Shown: one piece after another, positions 25,753 to 34,796 of the stretch
Layout of the letters: every line of letters begins with the position of its first letter
How positions within the stretch are numbered: the stretch's first letter is position 1
From: Sphingopyxis sp. FD7
GTDB taxonomy: Bacteria; Pseudomonadota; Alphaproteobacteria; Sphingomonadales; Sphingomonadaceae
DNA length: 64,000 nt
NCBI RefSeq assembly: GCF_003609835.1
Contig: NZ_AP017898.1
Coordinates: 3,458,501 to 3,522,500 of the forward strand
Direction: 5' to 3'
Notes under the pieces: model-generated
What the model was told of the DNA's origin: nothing
What the model saw: only the letters and a program-made list of their open reading frames with translations
Database searches by the model: none
Translations under genes and position numbers: made by a program

Positions 25753-27024
25753 TCAGGCTGCGTCGCCCGCCGCTTCCTTCGCCTTGTCGGCATAAACGCG
25801 CACCGGATCCTTGCGGCCTTCGACGACATCCTTGTCGACGACGATCTCGACGACATCGGTGAGGTCGGGCAGGTCGAACATGGTGTCGAGCAGGATCGCC
25901 TCGACGATCGAGCGCAGTCCGCGCGCACCGGTCTTGCGTTCGATCGCCTTTTTGGCGACCGCGACCAGCGCGTCGTCGGTGAAGGTCAGCGCGACCTCCT
26001 CCAGGTCGAACAGCTTCTTATACTGCTTGACCAGCGCATTCTTGGGCTCGCCCAGAATCTTGACCAGCGCGTCGACGTCCAGATCCTCGAGCGTCGCGAT
26101 GACCGGCAGGCGGCCGACGAATTCGGGGATCAGGCCGAACTTCAGCAGATCCTCCGGCTCGATCTGTTTCAGCACTTCGCCCGCGCGGCGCTCGTCGGGG
26201 CCGGCGACATGCGCGCCGAAACCGATCGACTTGCCCTGCAGGCGGTCGCCGATGATCTTTTCGAGGCCGGCGAAGGCGCCGCCCGCGATGAACAGGATGT
26301 TGGTCGTGTCGACCTGCAGGAACTCCTGCTGCGGATGCTTGCGCCCGCCCTGCGGCGGCACGCTCGCGGTCGTGCCCTCCATCAGCTTCAGGAGCGCCTG
26401 CTGCACGCCTTCGCCCGACACGTCGCGGGTGATCGAGGGATTTTCGGCCTTGCGGCTGATCTTGTCGATTTCGTCGATATAGACGATGCCGCGCTGCGCC
26501 TTTTCGACATTATAGTCGGATGATTGCAGCAGCTTGAGGATGATGTTCTCGACATCCTCGCCGACATAGCCCGCCTCGGTCAGCGTCGTCGCGTCGGCCA
26601 TTGTGAAAGGCACGTCGAGGAAGCGCGCGAGCGTCTGCGCGAGCAAAGTCTTGCCGCTGCCGGTCGGGCCGACAAGCAGGATGTTCGACTTGGCAAGCTC
26701 TACATCCTCGCCGCGGCCGCTGTTCGCCAGCCGCTTGTAGTGATTGTGGACCGCGACCGACAGGACGCGCTTCGCCTTGTTCTGGCCGATCACATAGGCG
26801 TCGAGATGCTGGCAGATTTCGAGCGGCGTCGGCACCGCGCCATCCTTGCGCGCGGCGACCCCGCCCTTGATCTCTTCGCGGATGATGTCGTTGCACAGCT
26901 CGACGCATTCGTCGCAGATGAACACGGTCGGCCCGGCAATCAGCTTGCGGACTTCATGCTGCGACTTGCCGCAGAAGGAGCAGTAAAGAGTGCTCTTGCT
27001 GTCCGAGCCGCTCAATTTCGTCAT
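25753..27024 (-). CDS. clpX: ATP-dependent Clp protease ATP-binding subunit ClpX
   Basis: AAA+ unfoldase that feeds tagged substrates to ClpP; 423 residues, full length. It has an N-terminal zinc-binding domain ([11 protein letters not shown]...CDECVELC), Walker [13 protein letters not shown], the Walker B region [13 protein letters not shown], the RKH/pore region around [16 protein letters not shown] [20 protein letters not shown], and the C-terminal small domain ending DPVRVYADK. It lies 193 bp after clpP, with a palindromic repeat in the gap. Confidence 0.97.
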   Translation of the reverse strand: MTKLSGSDSKSTLYCSFCGKSQHEVRKLIAGPTVFICDECVELCNDIIREEIKGGVAARKDGAVPTPLEICQHLDAYVIGQNKAKRVLSVAVHNHYKRLANSGRGEDVELAKSNILLVGPTGSGKTLLAQTLARFLDVPFTMADATTLTEAGYVGEDVENIILKLLQSSDYNVEKAQRGIVYIDEIDKISRKAENPSITRDVSGEGVQQALLKLMEGTTASVPPQGGRKHPQQEFLQVDTTNILFIAGGAFAGLEKIIGDRLQGKSIGFGAHVAGPDERRAGEVLKQIEPEDLLKFGLIPEFVGRLPVIATLEDLDVDALVKILGEPKNALVKQYKKLFDLEEVALTFTDDALVAVAKKAIERKTGARGLRSIVEAILLDTMFDLPDLTDVVEIVVDKDVVEGRKDPVRVYADKAKEAAGDAA

Positions 27025-27179
27025 AAATCATCCTTTGGCGGGCGCCAGAAGGGCGCTGCCATCCTTATCCTAGCCCCCGGCCACCCAATTACAATATGGC
27101 AATTGGGTGACATCGGTTCAATGTTCCGCCTAGCGCCAAGGCGCCAAGCGAGCGTCAAGAAACAGGGTTACTATTGTCC

Positions 27180-27205
27180 GTCACCCGGACTTGATCCAGG
27201 GTGAC
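27180..27205. repeat. Palindromic intergenic repeat between clpP and clpX
   Basis: GTCACCC at the left and GGGTGAC at the right enclose an inner GGA-CTTG-ATCC hairpin. It has the same layout as the repeats near 56112-56192, with different stem bases. It lies in the clpP-clpX gap, 12 bp past the clpP stop, and has no T-tract. Confidence 0.7.
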
Positions 27206-27217
27206 GAGGGTGTTGTG

Positions 27218-27868
27218 TCAGGGCGTCGGGCCTTCGCTCACATCCTTGGGCGCGTCGTCGCCGGGCAGGCCGGGGCGGCGGTCATAGACATGATCGACGA
27301 TGCCGAACTCCTTGGCCTCGTCGGCTTCGAGGAAAGTGTCGCGGTCCATCGCCTTCTCAATGTCTTTCAGCGATTTGCCGGTATATTTGACATAAAGGTC
27401 GTTCATCCGCTTGCGGATGCGCAGGATTTCCTTGGCCTGGATTTCGATGTCCGACGCCATGCCGCGCGCGCCGCCCGACGGCTGGTGGACCATCACGCGC
27501 GCGTTGGTCAGCGCGACGCGCATTCCGGGCTCGCCGGCGGCGAGCAGGAAGCTGCCCATCGACGCCGCCTGGCCGATGCAGACGGTGCCGACGCGCGGGC
27601 GGATATATTGCATCGTGTCGTGGATCGCCATGCCCGCCGTGACGACGCCGCCCGGCGAGTTGATGTACATATAGATGTCCTTCTTCGGATTCTCCGATTC
27701 GAGGAACAGGAGCTGCGCGACGATCAGCGAGGCCATCTGATCCTCGACCTCGCCCGTCACAAAGACGATCCGTTCGCGCAGCAGGCGCGAGAAGATGTCG
27801 AAGCTGCGTTCGCCGCGGCTCGTCTGCTCGACGACGACGGGAACAAGGGCGGCGAGCGGGTCGATCAT
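27218..27868 (-). CDS. clpP: ATP-dependent Clp protease proteolytic subunit
   Basis: Serine peptidase of the ClpXP complex, 216 residues. The N-terminal loop ([20 protein letters not shown]) docks ClpX. The catalytic triad is readable: Ser in [11 protein letters not shown], His in VMVHQPSGG and Asp in [16 protein letters not shown]. It is transcribed ahead of clpX, the usual order. The start at 27868 gives the normal family N-terminus. Confidence 0.97.
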   Translation of the reverse strand: MIDPLAALVPVVVEQTSRGERSFDIFSRLLRERIVFVTGEVEDQMASLIVAQLLFLESENPKKDIYMYINSPGGVVTAGMAIHDTMQYIRPRVGTVCIGQAASMGSFLLAAGEPGMRVALTNARVMVHQPSGGARGMASDIEIQAKEILRIRKRMNDLYVKYTGKSLKDIEKAMDRDTFLEADEAKEFGIVDHVYDRRPGLPGDDAPKDVSEGPTP

Positions 27869-27972
27869 GCGAATGAATCCTTGTCGATTATCGGGTTGCC
27901 CGGCCGAGGACCGGCGGGTTGCCCCTCCGGCGCCCTACATCGGCGTCAAGCGGAGTTGTTTCAAGGGGGCAA

Positions 27973-27999
27973 AAAAAGGGGCGGGATGTCCCGCCCCGG
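27973..27999 (-). terminator. Terminator of fdxA
   Basis: On the minus strand a perfect 9-bp GC stem (GGGGCGGGA with TCCCGCCCC) and 2-nt loop is followed by TTTTTTT. It lies about 20 bp past the fdxA stop. Confidence 0.85.
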
Positions 28000-28020
28000 C
28001 ATGGTGTCGGTTCGTGGCGA

Positions 28021-28359
28021 TCAGTCGCCTTCGCCCGGTTCGGGCGAGAAGAACTTCTCGAACTTGCCTTCGACGCCCTTATATTCGTCGGCGTCGGCGG
28101 GGCTGTCCTTCTTGACCGTGATGTTCGGCCATTCGGCGCTGAACTTGCTGTTCACTTCCAGCCATTTTTCGAGGCCGCTCTCGGTGTCGGGCAGGATCGC
28201 CTCGGCGGGGCATTCGGGTTCGCACACGCCGCAGTCGATGCATTCATTGGGGTTGATGACGAGCATATTCTCGCCCTCATAGAAACAGTCGACGGGGCAC
28301 ACCTCGACACAGTCCATATATTTGCACCGCACGCAGGCATCGGTGACGACATAGGTCAT
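28021..28359 (-). CDS. fdxA: Ferredoxin FdxA (7Fe-type)
   Basis: Small electron carrier, 112 residues, typical of alphaproteobacterial FdxA. The N-terminal half carries the cluster ligands: [18 protein letters not shown] (modified first motif of a 3Fe-4S site with the extra Cys) and [12 protein letters not shown] (4Fe-4S site). The C-terminal half ([20 protein letters not shown]) is the family tail. It lies downstream of the S4 protein and helicase genes on the same strand, as is common in this order, and ends in a strong terminator. Confidence 0.95.
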   Translation of the reverse strand: MTYVVTDACVRCKYMDCVEVCPVDCFYEGENMLVINPNECIDCGVCEPECPAEAILPDTESGLEKWLEVNSKFSAEWPNITVKKDSPADADEYKGVEGKFEKFFSPEPGEGD

Positions 28360-28473
28360 GGGCTTCCGGCTCCCTCAAGTGACGCCAAACGGTCGGTCAC
28401 ACACTCATATTGGCTCGCCTCTATGCCGCTGAAAGGCGGTGCGTCAACGCTAAGCGACAGTTGCGAATCACTC

Positions 28474-28824
28474 TCACTGGTTAGCGCGCCCCGCCGCCCC
28501 GGCGTGCAAAGCATTTCCATCATCGCCGATAGCCGCTGGCTCGGCATTGACGGCGAGCCGGACGTAGCAGCTCTGCGCTTCGGTCGCCGGGCCGCGGCGC
28601 AGCGGCAGCGAGACGAGGCGGATCACCTCGATCCGTTCGCCGACCGGCAGCACGAGCGTTGCGCCCGCATGGACGGCGCACGACGAACGCGAGACGCGAC
28701 GCCCATCCAGCCGGATATGCCCCGCGGCGACCATCGCCTGCGCGACGCTGCGCGAGCGGGCGAAGCGCAGGAACCACAGCAGCTTGTCGAGCCGGATGCT
28801 GCCTGCGGCGCCGGGGCTGGCCAT
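28474..28824 (-). CDS. S4-domain RNA-binding protein (HslR-like)
   Basis: Small RNA-binding protein of 116 residues related to HslR, which binds stalled 50S subunits. The S4 motif is complete: IRLDKLLWFLRFARSRSVAQ, then VAAGHIRLDGRRVSRS and a strand VGERIEVIRL. ATG 28824 lies 8 bp downstream of the helicase stop, so the two are co-transcribed. Longer upstream frames overlap the helicase and are shadows. Confidence 0.88.
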   Translation of the reverse strand: MASPGAAGSIRLDKLLWFLRFARSRSVAQAMVAAGHIRLDGRRVSRSSCAVHAGATLVLPVGERIEVIRLVSLPLRRGPATEAQSCYVRLAVNAEPAAIGDDGNALHAGAAGRANQ

Positions 28825-28831
28825 CCGTGCG

Positions 28832-31591
28832 TCAGTCCTTGCGCGCGTCGGCGAGCAGCGCGGCGAGACCCGCGAAGGGGCTGTTGGGCGACGGCCCGCG
28901 CCGGTCGGACCGGTCGCGCCGCAGCGGGTGCGGGGCGTCGGGCCGGGGCTGGCCGGGCTTGCCGCGTTTCGCCTTCGCCGCCTTGGCCGGCGCCCGCCGT
29001 GCGTCGCCGTTGACAGCGCCTTGCGGCGGGGCATCGGCACCGCTCCGCCGCTGCTTGCGCCGGGGCCGCTTGTCGGCAGCCTTGCGCAGCCCCGACCAGC
29101 GCCAGCGCTGCAAGGCCGGCTCACCTACGCTGCGGAAACCGAAACTGCCGAGCAGCGCGCGGCGCGTTTCCTCGTCGAGCCCGAGCGAGGTGGCGAGCGC
29201 AGGATCGATCACGAAGCCCGGCGGCGGCGCGCCGAGCGCTTCTTCGCCGACCTCGTCGTGATGATGGTCGCCGCCGCCAATCGGCGCGGTCGGCGGCGCC
29301 GCTGCCTGCATCCGCGCGGCATGCGCCTGTCGCGCGAGCTTTTCGGCCATGTCGATCCGCAGCCAGCCCGACGCGCAGCGGCGAAACCCCGCGGTGGTCA
29401 GCCCGGCCTGGCTGCCGCTCTTCTGGAGCACCGCGCCGTGCGGCGGCAGCGGCGGGATCGCGCTTCCCTGCTGCGCCGCGATCAGCGCCGCCCGCCAGCG
29501 CACCGCCTCGGGTTTGAGCAGCTGGGGATGAAAAATGTCGAGCGAGCCGATGGTGAGGCCCAGCTTGCGCAGCAGTGGCCGTTCGTCGGCGGTCAGCGCA
29601 TTGAGCTGCTCCTCGACCACCGCGCGGCCGATCGTGCCGCTGTTGTCGGTGAGCGCGGCGAGCAGCGCGCGGACGCGCGGCGGGGTGAACAGGTCGCCCG
29701 CCGCCTCGCCCATCGCGGCAAGCGGCGCGGCGTGGCGCGCGAGCTGGCTGGCGACAAAGCGCTGGAGCCGATCGGCCATCGCCTGCACCTGTGCGGGTTC
29801 GAGCCGACGCAGCGACGGGTCGAGCTGGATCGTCGGCTGCACCAGCGTCGGGCCGCGGGCGAGCGTGGCGATCACATGGCCGTGCCAGGCGAGTCGCGGC
29901 GCGCTTCCCGCATCGGCGACGAGCGACAGCGCGGCGTCGTCGCCTTCGGCCAGCGCGGTGGCGCGGCGCGCCAGCTCGCCGCGCAAATGCTTTTCGGCCG
30001 CGGCAAGCAGCATCCGGTGATCGCTCGCCTTGGCTATCGGATCGACCTTGAACTGAAAGCCGTTGAGCGTCCCGATCGCCTCGCCATCGACCGCGACCGT
30101 GCCGTCGGCGCCGACCGCGACGGGCAGGCTGTTGCCGCGCTGCCCCGCGTCGCGCAGCAGCAGCGCGAGGCGCCGGTCGACGAAGCGTTGCGCGAGCGCG
30201 GAATGCAATGCGTCGGAAAGGCGCGATTCGAGCGCCTGCGTCGCCTCGGCCCAGCCCGCGCCGCCCGCGATCCAGTCGCCGCGCTGCGCGATGAAGCAAA
30301 GCGTGCGCACGGCGGCGATGCGGCTCGCGAGCTGGTCGATATCGCCCTCGACATCGTCGAGCCGCGCAAGCCGCCGCGCGAACCAGTCAGGGTCGATCAT
30401 CCCGTCGCCGCTGGTGCGCCATTGCCAGAGCCTGAACACGGTGCGGCTGTGGTGCTCAGCGCCCAATTGCTCGAAATCGGGAAGGCCGCACACATCCCAG
30501 AGGCGCTGAACGGCGTCGAAATCGCTCCCGCGCGCGCGCACCTCCATGTCGCCCGCGAGATGTTTGAGCACGGCGAGGTCGACCGCTTCGGGCGCGGGAC
30601 GCAGTCCCGGCTGCGTCGGCGGCTGCGCCAGGTCGGCGAGCAGCTGGTCGAGCGAGCCGAAGCGCGGATTGGGCTCGCGCCAGAACAGGCTCGGCACCGG
30701 CGGGAAATGATGCCCCTCGATCGCCGCGACTTCTTCGGGGGTGAAGCCGCCCTGCGGCAGTCCGACGGTGCCGAAGCTGCCGTCCTGCTGGTGACGCCCC
30801 GCGCGGCCCGCGATCTGAGCCATCTCGGCGACCGTCAGGCGGCGCAGGCGGCGGCCGTCGAACTTCTGCAAGGACGCAAAGGCCACATGGCGCACATCGA
30901 GGTTCAGCCCCATGCCGATCGCGTCGGTGGCGACGAGATAATCGACCTCGCCCGCCTCGAACATCGCGACCTGGGCGTTGCGGGTACGCGGCGAAAGCGC
31001 GCCCATGACGACGGCGGCGCCGCCCGAAAAGCGGCGCAGCATCTCGGCGATCGCATAGACTTCCTCGGCCGAGAAAGCGACGACCGCCGATCGTTTGGGA
31101 AGGCGCGACAGCTTCGACGATCCGGCATAGCTCAGGGTCGAAAAGCGCGGCCGGGTGATGATTTCGGCCTCCGGGACCAGATCGCGGACCAGCCCGCGAA
31201 TGCTCGCCGATCCGAGAATCATCGTTTCCTCGCGCCCGCGCGCGCGCAGCAGCCGGTCGGTGAAGACGTGCCCGCGTTCCGGATCGGCGCCGAGCTGTGC
31301 TTCGTCGATGCCGACGAAGGCGACATCGCGCTCTACCGGCAGGGCTTCCATGGTGCCGAGCAGGTAGCGCGCCTGCGCCGGCATGATCCGTTCCTCGCCG
31401 GTGATCAGCGCAACTTCGGCGGCGCCCTTGATCGCCACGACGCGGTCATAGACCTCGCGCGCCAGCAATCGCAGCGGAAAGCCGATCATGCCGCTCGCAT
31501 GGGCGGTCAGGCGCTCGACCGCCAAATGGGTTTTGCCGGTGTTGGTGGGGCCAAGGACAGCCTTGACCGGCTGGGAGAAGGAGGGCGTCAT
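28832..31591 (-). CDS. Suv3/MgpS-like DExH-box RNA helicase
   Basis: ATP-dependent helicase of 919 residues, like mitochondrial SUV3. Motif I is VLGPTNTGKTHLA at the very N-terminus, motif II is IDEAQLG, motif III is LGSASI, and motif VI-like text is QIAGRAGRHQQDG. A C-terminal zone from about residue 750 is unconserved, and the last 100 residues are Arg/Lys/Pro-rich (KRPRRKQRRSG), probably an RNA-binding tail. ATG 31591 directly precedes the domain. It heads a helicase-S4-fdxA unit; the target RNA is unknown. Confidence 0.9.
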   Translation of the reverse strand: MTPSFSQPVKAVLGPTNTGKTHLAVERLTAHASGMIGFPLRLLAREVYDRVVAIKGAAEVALITGEERIMPAQARYLLGTMEALPVERDVAFVGIDEAQLGADPERGHVFTDRLLRARGREETMILGSASIRGLVRDLVPEAEIITRPRFSTLSYAGSSKLSRLPKRSAVVAFSAEEVYAIAEMLRRFSGGAAVVMGALSPRTRNAQVAMFEAGEVDYLVATDAIGMGLNLDVRHVAFASLQKFDGRRLRRLTVAEMAQIAGRAGRHQQDGSFGTVGLPQGGFTPEEVAAIEGHHFPPVPSLFWREPNPRFGSLDQLLADLAQPPTQPGLRPAPEAVDLAVLKHLAGDMEVRARGSDFDAVQRLWDVCGLPDFEQLGAEHHSRTVFRLWQWRTSGDGMIDPDWFARRLARLDDVEGDIDQLASRIAAVRTLCFIAQRGDWIAGGAGWAEATQALESRLSDALHSALAQRFVDRRLALLLRDAGQRGNSLPVAVGADGTVAVDGEAIGTLNGFQFKVDPIAKASDHRMLLAAAEKHLRGELARRATALAEGDDAALSLVADAGSAPRLAWHGHVIATLARGPTLVQPTIQLDPSLRRLEPAQVQAMADRLQRFVASQLARHAAPLAAMGEAAGDLFTPPRVRALLAALTDNSGTIGRAVVEEQLNALTADERPLLRKLGLTIGSLDIFHPQLLKPEAVRWRAALIAAQQGSAIPPLPPHGAVLQKSGSQAGLTTAGFRRCASGWLRIDMAEKLARQAHAARMQAAAPPTAPIGGGDHHHDEVGEEALGAPPPGFVIDPALATSLGLDEETRRALLGSFGFRSVGEPALQRWRWSGLRKAADKRPRRKQRRSGADAPPQGAVNGDARRAPAKAAKAKRGKPGQPRPDAPHPLRRDRSDRRGPSPNSPFAGLAALLADARKD

Positions 31592-31997
31592 TGTCTTGGC
31601 TCCAAGCTGGCATGGGCGCGCGCGCGGCGCAACAGGCGATCGTCGAAGCGATCGCTTTCCCCTCCCCCTCGAAGGGGGAGGCCGCGAGCCCCGGATCAGG
31701 TCCGGGGCGCAGCGGAGGGCGCGCGGTTTCGGCCTGCCGCGACGGTACAAGGACGCGCCATCACCCCCATCCAGCTTCGCCTGCTCGCTTCGTGACAAGG
31801 CTATGTATCCTTCCCCGGCAAGGAGGAAGGGCGACCGGGACGCGTGCATAATATCCCGGTGGCATACCGGTCCGTCGCAACGCGGGACGCTGTTCGACCC
31901 ATTAAATTGACTTTAACGACCTTTCTTTACACACGATCCTTCGATACTATCTTTCGGCAGCCAGTGCGAAGGGGGGCTGCCGGGCGGGGGTTGCATT
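31592..31997. other. Divergent intergenic region with a low-complexity palindrome
   Basis: 406 bp between the helicase (minus) and the M23 gene (plus) without a supported gene. It contains a CTCCCCCTCGAAGGGGGAG-type palindrome near 31663-31681 and CCCCGGATCAGGTCCGGGG at about 31691-31709, both of the kind dispersed in sphingomonad spacers. AT-rich text at 31905-31945 is the most promoter-like part; no convincing -35/-10 pair is claimed. Confidence 0.55.
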
Positions 31998-33572
31998 TTG
32001 TTCCAGCGTCACGAACCCATCGCGGGGATGTCCGGCAATGCGGCCGCCCTGACGATGTCGCAGGCGATCCCGCTGCGGCGCGCGGCGTCCGATTCGCCCG
32101 ACTCGCTGGGCTGGCGCGACCGTCTGGCGCAGCTCGACCTTGTTCCTGACCTTGGCAGCAACATCGGATCGGCCGAATGGTGGCGCGGACTGGCCACGCT
32201 CACCCTGCTCTGCGGAACCGCAATAGCGACCTTTCCGGGCGTCCGCCCGCTGACGGTGACGACCACCCCGGCGCTCGACGCCGCCGATTTCAACGAAGCG
32301 CGCGGCCAGATGATCGTCCCGCTGGCCTTCGGGGGTGATACGGGGCGCCACATGGCGGCGACCGATGCGGTCCGCCCGCTTGCCCAGACCCCCGAACGAC
32401 CGCAGATCGAGCTCACCGCCACCCTGGGCCGTGGCGACAGTTTCGCGCGCGTGCTCGAACGTTCGGGCGTCGGCAGCGTCGAGGCACGGGCGATCGCCGA
32501 CAAGGTGTCGGGGGCGGTGCCGCTCACCGACATCGCGCCGGGAACGCGCATCGACCTGATCCTCGGCCGCCGTGCGGCGCGCACCATGCCGCGCCCGGTC
32601 GACGCGCTGGCGATGCGCGCGCGCTTCGACCTGCGCATCGAAATGGAACGTGTCGGCGGCCAGTTGGTGCTGCGACCTATCCCGATCGCGGTCGATGCGA
32701 CGCCGCTGCGTGTTCGCGGACGGGTTGGCGACAGCCTTTATCGCTCGGCGCGCGCCGCGGGGGCGCCGCCGCAAGCGATTCAGTCCTATCTGCGCGTCAT
32801 CGGCCAGCAGATTTCGGTCGGCAGCGACATTCAGGCAAGCGACGAATATGACATCATCGTCGAGCACCGCCGTGCCGAAACGGGCGAAAGCGAAACCGGC
32901 AAGCTGCTTTATGCAGGGTTGATCCGCGGCGGCAGGCCCAAGGTTTCGATGCTTGAATGGCGGGCGGGCGGACGCTCGCAATGGTTCGAGGCGTCGGGCG
33001 TGGGGCAACAGCGTGGCGGCATGGCACGACCCACCAACGGCCGAATCACATCGACCTTCGGGATGCGCCGCCACCCGATCCTCGGCTATCGGCGGATGCA
33101 CAGCGGTATAGACTTCGCCGGCGGCTATGGCGCGCCCATCTATGCCGTGACCGACGGCGTCGTGACGATGGCGGGGCGCAACGGCGGCTATGGCAATTAT
33201 GTCCGGCTCAACCATGGCAATGGCCTCGGCACCGGCTATGGTCATATGAGCCGCATCGCGGTGCGGCCGGGCCAGCGCGTCAGCCGCGGTCAGGTGATCG
33301 GCTATATCGGCTCGACCGGCCTGTCGACCGGTCCGCACCTTCATTATGAGCTCTATCGCAACGGCCGCGCGGTCAATCCGTCGTCGGTAACCTTCGTGAC
33401 CCGTGCGTTGCTCGAAGGGAAGGAACTTGCCGCCTTCCGCGCCCGCATCCGCGAACTGACCGCGATCGCGCCCGGCGCCGCGCTGGCGCCGATAGCGCCC
33501 AAGCAGGTCGAGGGGCCGAAGCTTGGCAGCCTCGCCGACGTGGCGTCGAAGCGGGCGGGTGAGGGTATTTGA
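31998..33572 (+). CDS. M23-family metallopeptidase (LytM domain), membrane-anchored
   Basis: Predicted peptidoglycan endopeptidase or division-associated LytM protein, 524 residues. A membrane helix (LATLTLLCGTAIATFPG) at about residues 65-82 is followed by a periplasmic region of OapA/LysM-like repeats (LGRGDSFARVLERSGV, VGDSLYRSARAAG). The M23 domain is at about 345-450, with Zn residues in MHSGIDFAGGYG (HxxxD) and GPHLHYELY. The start may be TTG 31998, with GGGGG upstream, or ATG 32028. All three metal ligands appear present, so it should be active. Confidence 0.87.
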   Translation: MFQRHEPIAGMSGNAAALTMSQAIPLRRAASDSPDSLGWRDRLAQLDLVPDLGSNIGSAEWWRGLATLTLLCGTAIATFPGVRPLTVTTTPALDAADFNEARGQMIVPLAFGGDTGRHMAATDAVRPLAQTPERPQIELTATLGRGDSFARVLERSGVGSVEARAIADKVSGAVPLTDIAPGTRIDLILGRRAARTMPRPVDALAMRARFDLRIEMERVGGQLVLRPIPIAVDATPLRVRGRVGDSLYRSARAAGAPPQAIQSYLRVIGQQISVGSDIQASDEYDIIVEHRRAETGESETGKLLYAGLIRGGRPKVSMLEWRAGGRSQWFEASGVGQQRGGMARPTNGRITSTFGMRRHPILGYRRMHSGIDFAGGYGAPIYAVTDGVVTMAGRNGGYGNYVRLNHGNGLGTGYGHMSRIAVRPGQRVSRGQVIGYIGSTGLSTGPHLHYELYRNGRAVNPSSVTFVTRALLEGKELAAFRARIRELTAIAPGAALAPIAPKQVEGPKLGSLADVASKRAGEGI

Positions 33573-33593
33573 CCCTGAGACTGAACATCCCCT

Positions 33594-33723
33594 AATCCCG
33601 TTTGTGTCGAGCGAAGTCGAGACACCCATCGGCGTAGCGCCACCCCAATGGGCATCTCGACTTCGACCAAAGGTCGAAGTTTATCCTGAGCGCCTGCCAA
33701 GGCAGTCGAAGGGCTCGATGCGA
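33594..33723. repeat. Cluster of short palindromic repeats before hemB
   Basis: About 130 bp of dispersed repeat modules: GTGTCGAGCGAAGTCGAGACAC (listed as arms GTGTCGA/TCGAGACAC-like), a TCTCGACTTCGACC module and CCTGAGCGCCTGCC...GTCGAAGGG. Similar modules occur at 57651-57748 and 20701-20784. No coding potential. Confidence 0.7.
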
Positions 33724-33793
33724 ACGGCAAAAGGGTTTGTCGGGCCTGCCAATATCCATTTGCCCTGCGCCGCCGCGCCGCTATGCACCCGGC

Positions 33794-34792
33794 ATGACCC
33801 ATGCCGCTTTTCCCGACCTGCGCCTGCGCCGCACCCGCCGCACCCGCTGGAGCCGTGCGATGGTGCGCGAAACGCATCTGTCGCCCGCGAACCTCATCTG
33901 GCCGCTGTTCGTGTGCGACGGCACCGGCGCCGAGGAGCCGGTCGCGAGCCTGCCCGGCGTGTCGCGCTGGTCAATCGACCGGCTTGTCGATCGTGCAAGG
34001 GAGGCCGCGGCCGCGGGCATTCCGTGCCTCGCGCTCTTTCCCTATACGCAGCCCGACCGGCGCGGCGAGGATGGCGGCGAGGCGCTCAATCCCGACAATC
34101 TCATGTGCCGCGCGACCGCCGCGATCAAGGATGCGCTCGGCGACGACATCGGCGTCCTCACCGACGTCGCGCTCGACCCCTATACCAGCCACGGGCAGGA
34201 CGGGCTGGTCGATGACACGGGTTATGTGCTCAACGACGAAACGGTCGCGGTGCTGGTGGGGCAGGCGCTCAACCAGGCGCGCGCGGGCGCCGACATCATC
34301 GCGCCCAGCGACATGATGGACGGCCGCGTCGGCGCGATCCGCGAGGCGCTGGAGGCCGAAGGTTTCGGGCATGTCCAGATCATGAGCTATGCCGCCAAAT
34401 ATGCCTCGGCCTTCTATGGCCCGTTCCGCGATGCCGTGGGCTCGCGCGGCCTTTTGAAGGGCGACAAGAAGACGTACCAGATGGACCCCGCGAACAGCGA
34501 GGAAGCGCTGCGCGAGGTGGCGCAGGATCTGGCCGAAGGCGCCGACAGCGTGATGGTCAAGCCCGGCCTGCCCTATCTCGACATCGTGCGCGCGGTGAAG
34601 GAGCATTTCGCGGTGCCCGTCTACGCCTATCAGGTGTCGGGCGAATATGCGATGATCGAGGCGGCGGCCGCGGCGGGCGCGGGCGATCGCGATGCGCTGG
34701 TGCTCGAAACCCTGCTCGCCTTCCGCCGCGCCGGGGCGTCGGGGGTGCTCAGCTATCATGCGCTCCACGCGGCGCGGCTGCTCGGCGCCTGA
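33794..34792 (+). CDS. hemB: Porphobilinogen synthase (delta-aminolevulinate dehydratase)
   Basis: Condenses two 5-aminolevulinate molecules to porphobilinogen in haem synthesis; 332 residues. Active-site lysines lie in MSYAAKYASAFYGPFR and MVKPGLPYLD. The metal region reads DVALDPYTSHGQDG, without the Cys triad of zinc enzymes, so this is the Mg/K-type HemB of alphaproteobacteria. The ATG at 33794 opens the family N-terminus (FPDLRLRRTRR). The following gene starts 4 bp after its stop. Confidence 0.96.
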   Translation: MTHAAFPDLRLRRTRRTRWSRAMVRETHLSPANLIWPLFVCDGTGAEEPVASLPGVSRWSIDRLVDRAREAAAAGIPCLALFPYTQPDRRGEDGGEALNPDNLMCRATAAIKDALGDDIGVLTDVALDPYTSHGQDGLVDDTGYVLNDETVAVLVGQALNQARAGADIIAPSDMMDGRVGAIREALEAEGFGHVQIMSYAAKYASAFYGPFRDAVGSRGLLKGDKKTYQMDPANSEEALREVAQDLAEGADSVMVKPGLPYLDIVRAVKEHFAVPVYAYQVSGEYAMIEAAAAAGAGDRDALVLETLLAFRRAGASGVLSYHALHAARLLGA

Positions 34793-34796
34793 TGTC

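Noticed and set aside
28784..31795. 1003-codon open frame on the plus strand antisense to the helicase
   Set aside because: Arg/Gly-rich text without any domain; it mirrors the third-position GC bias of the helicase gene, which has complete helicase motifs.
33594..33723. CRISPR-like repeat array
   Set aside because: Modules are palindromic, unequal in length and not regularly spaced; they match the dispersed repeats elsewhere in the window.
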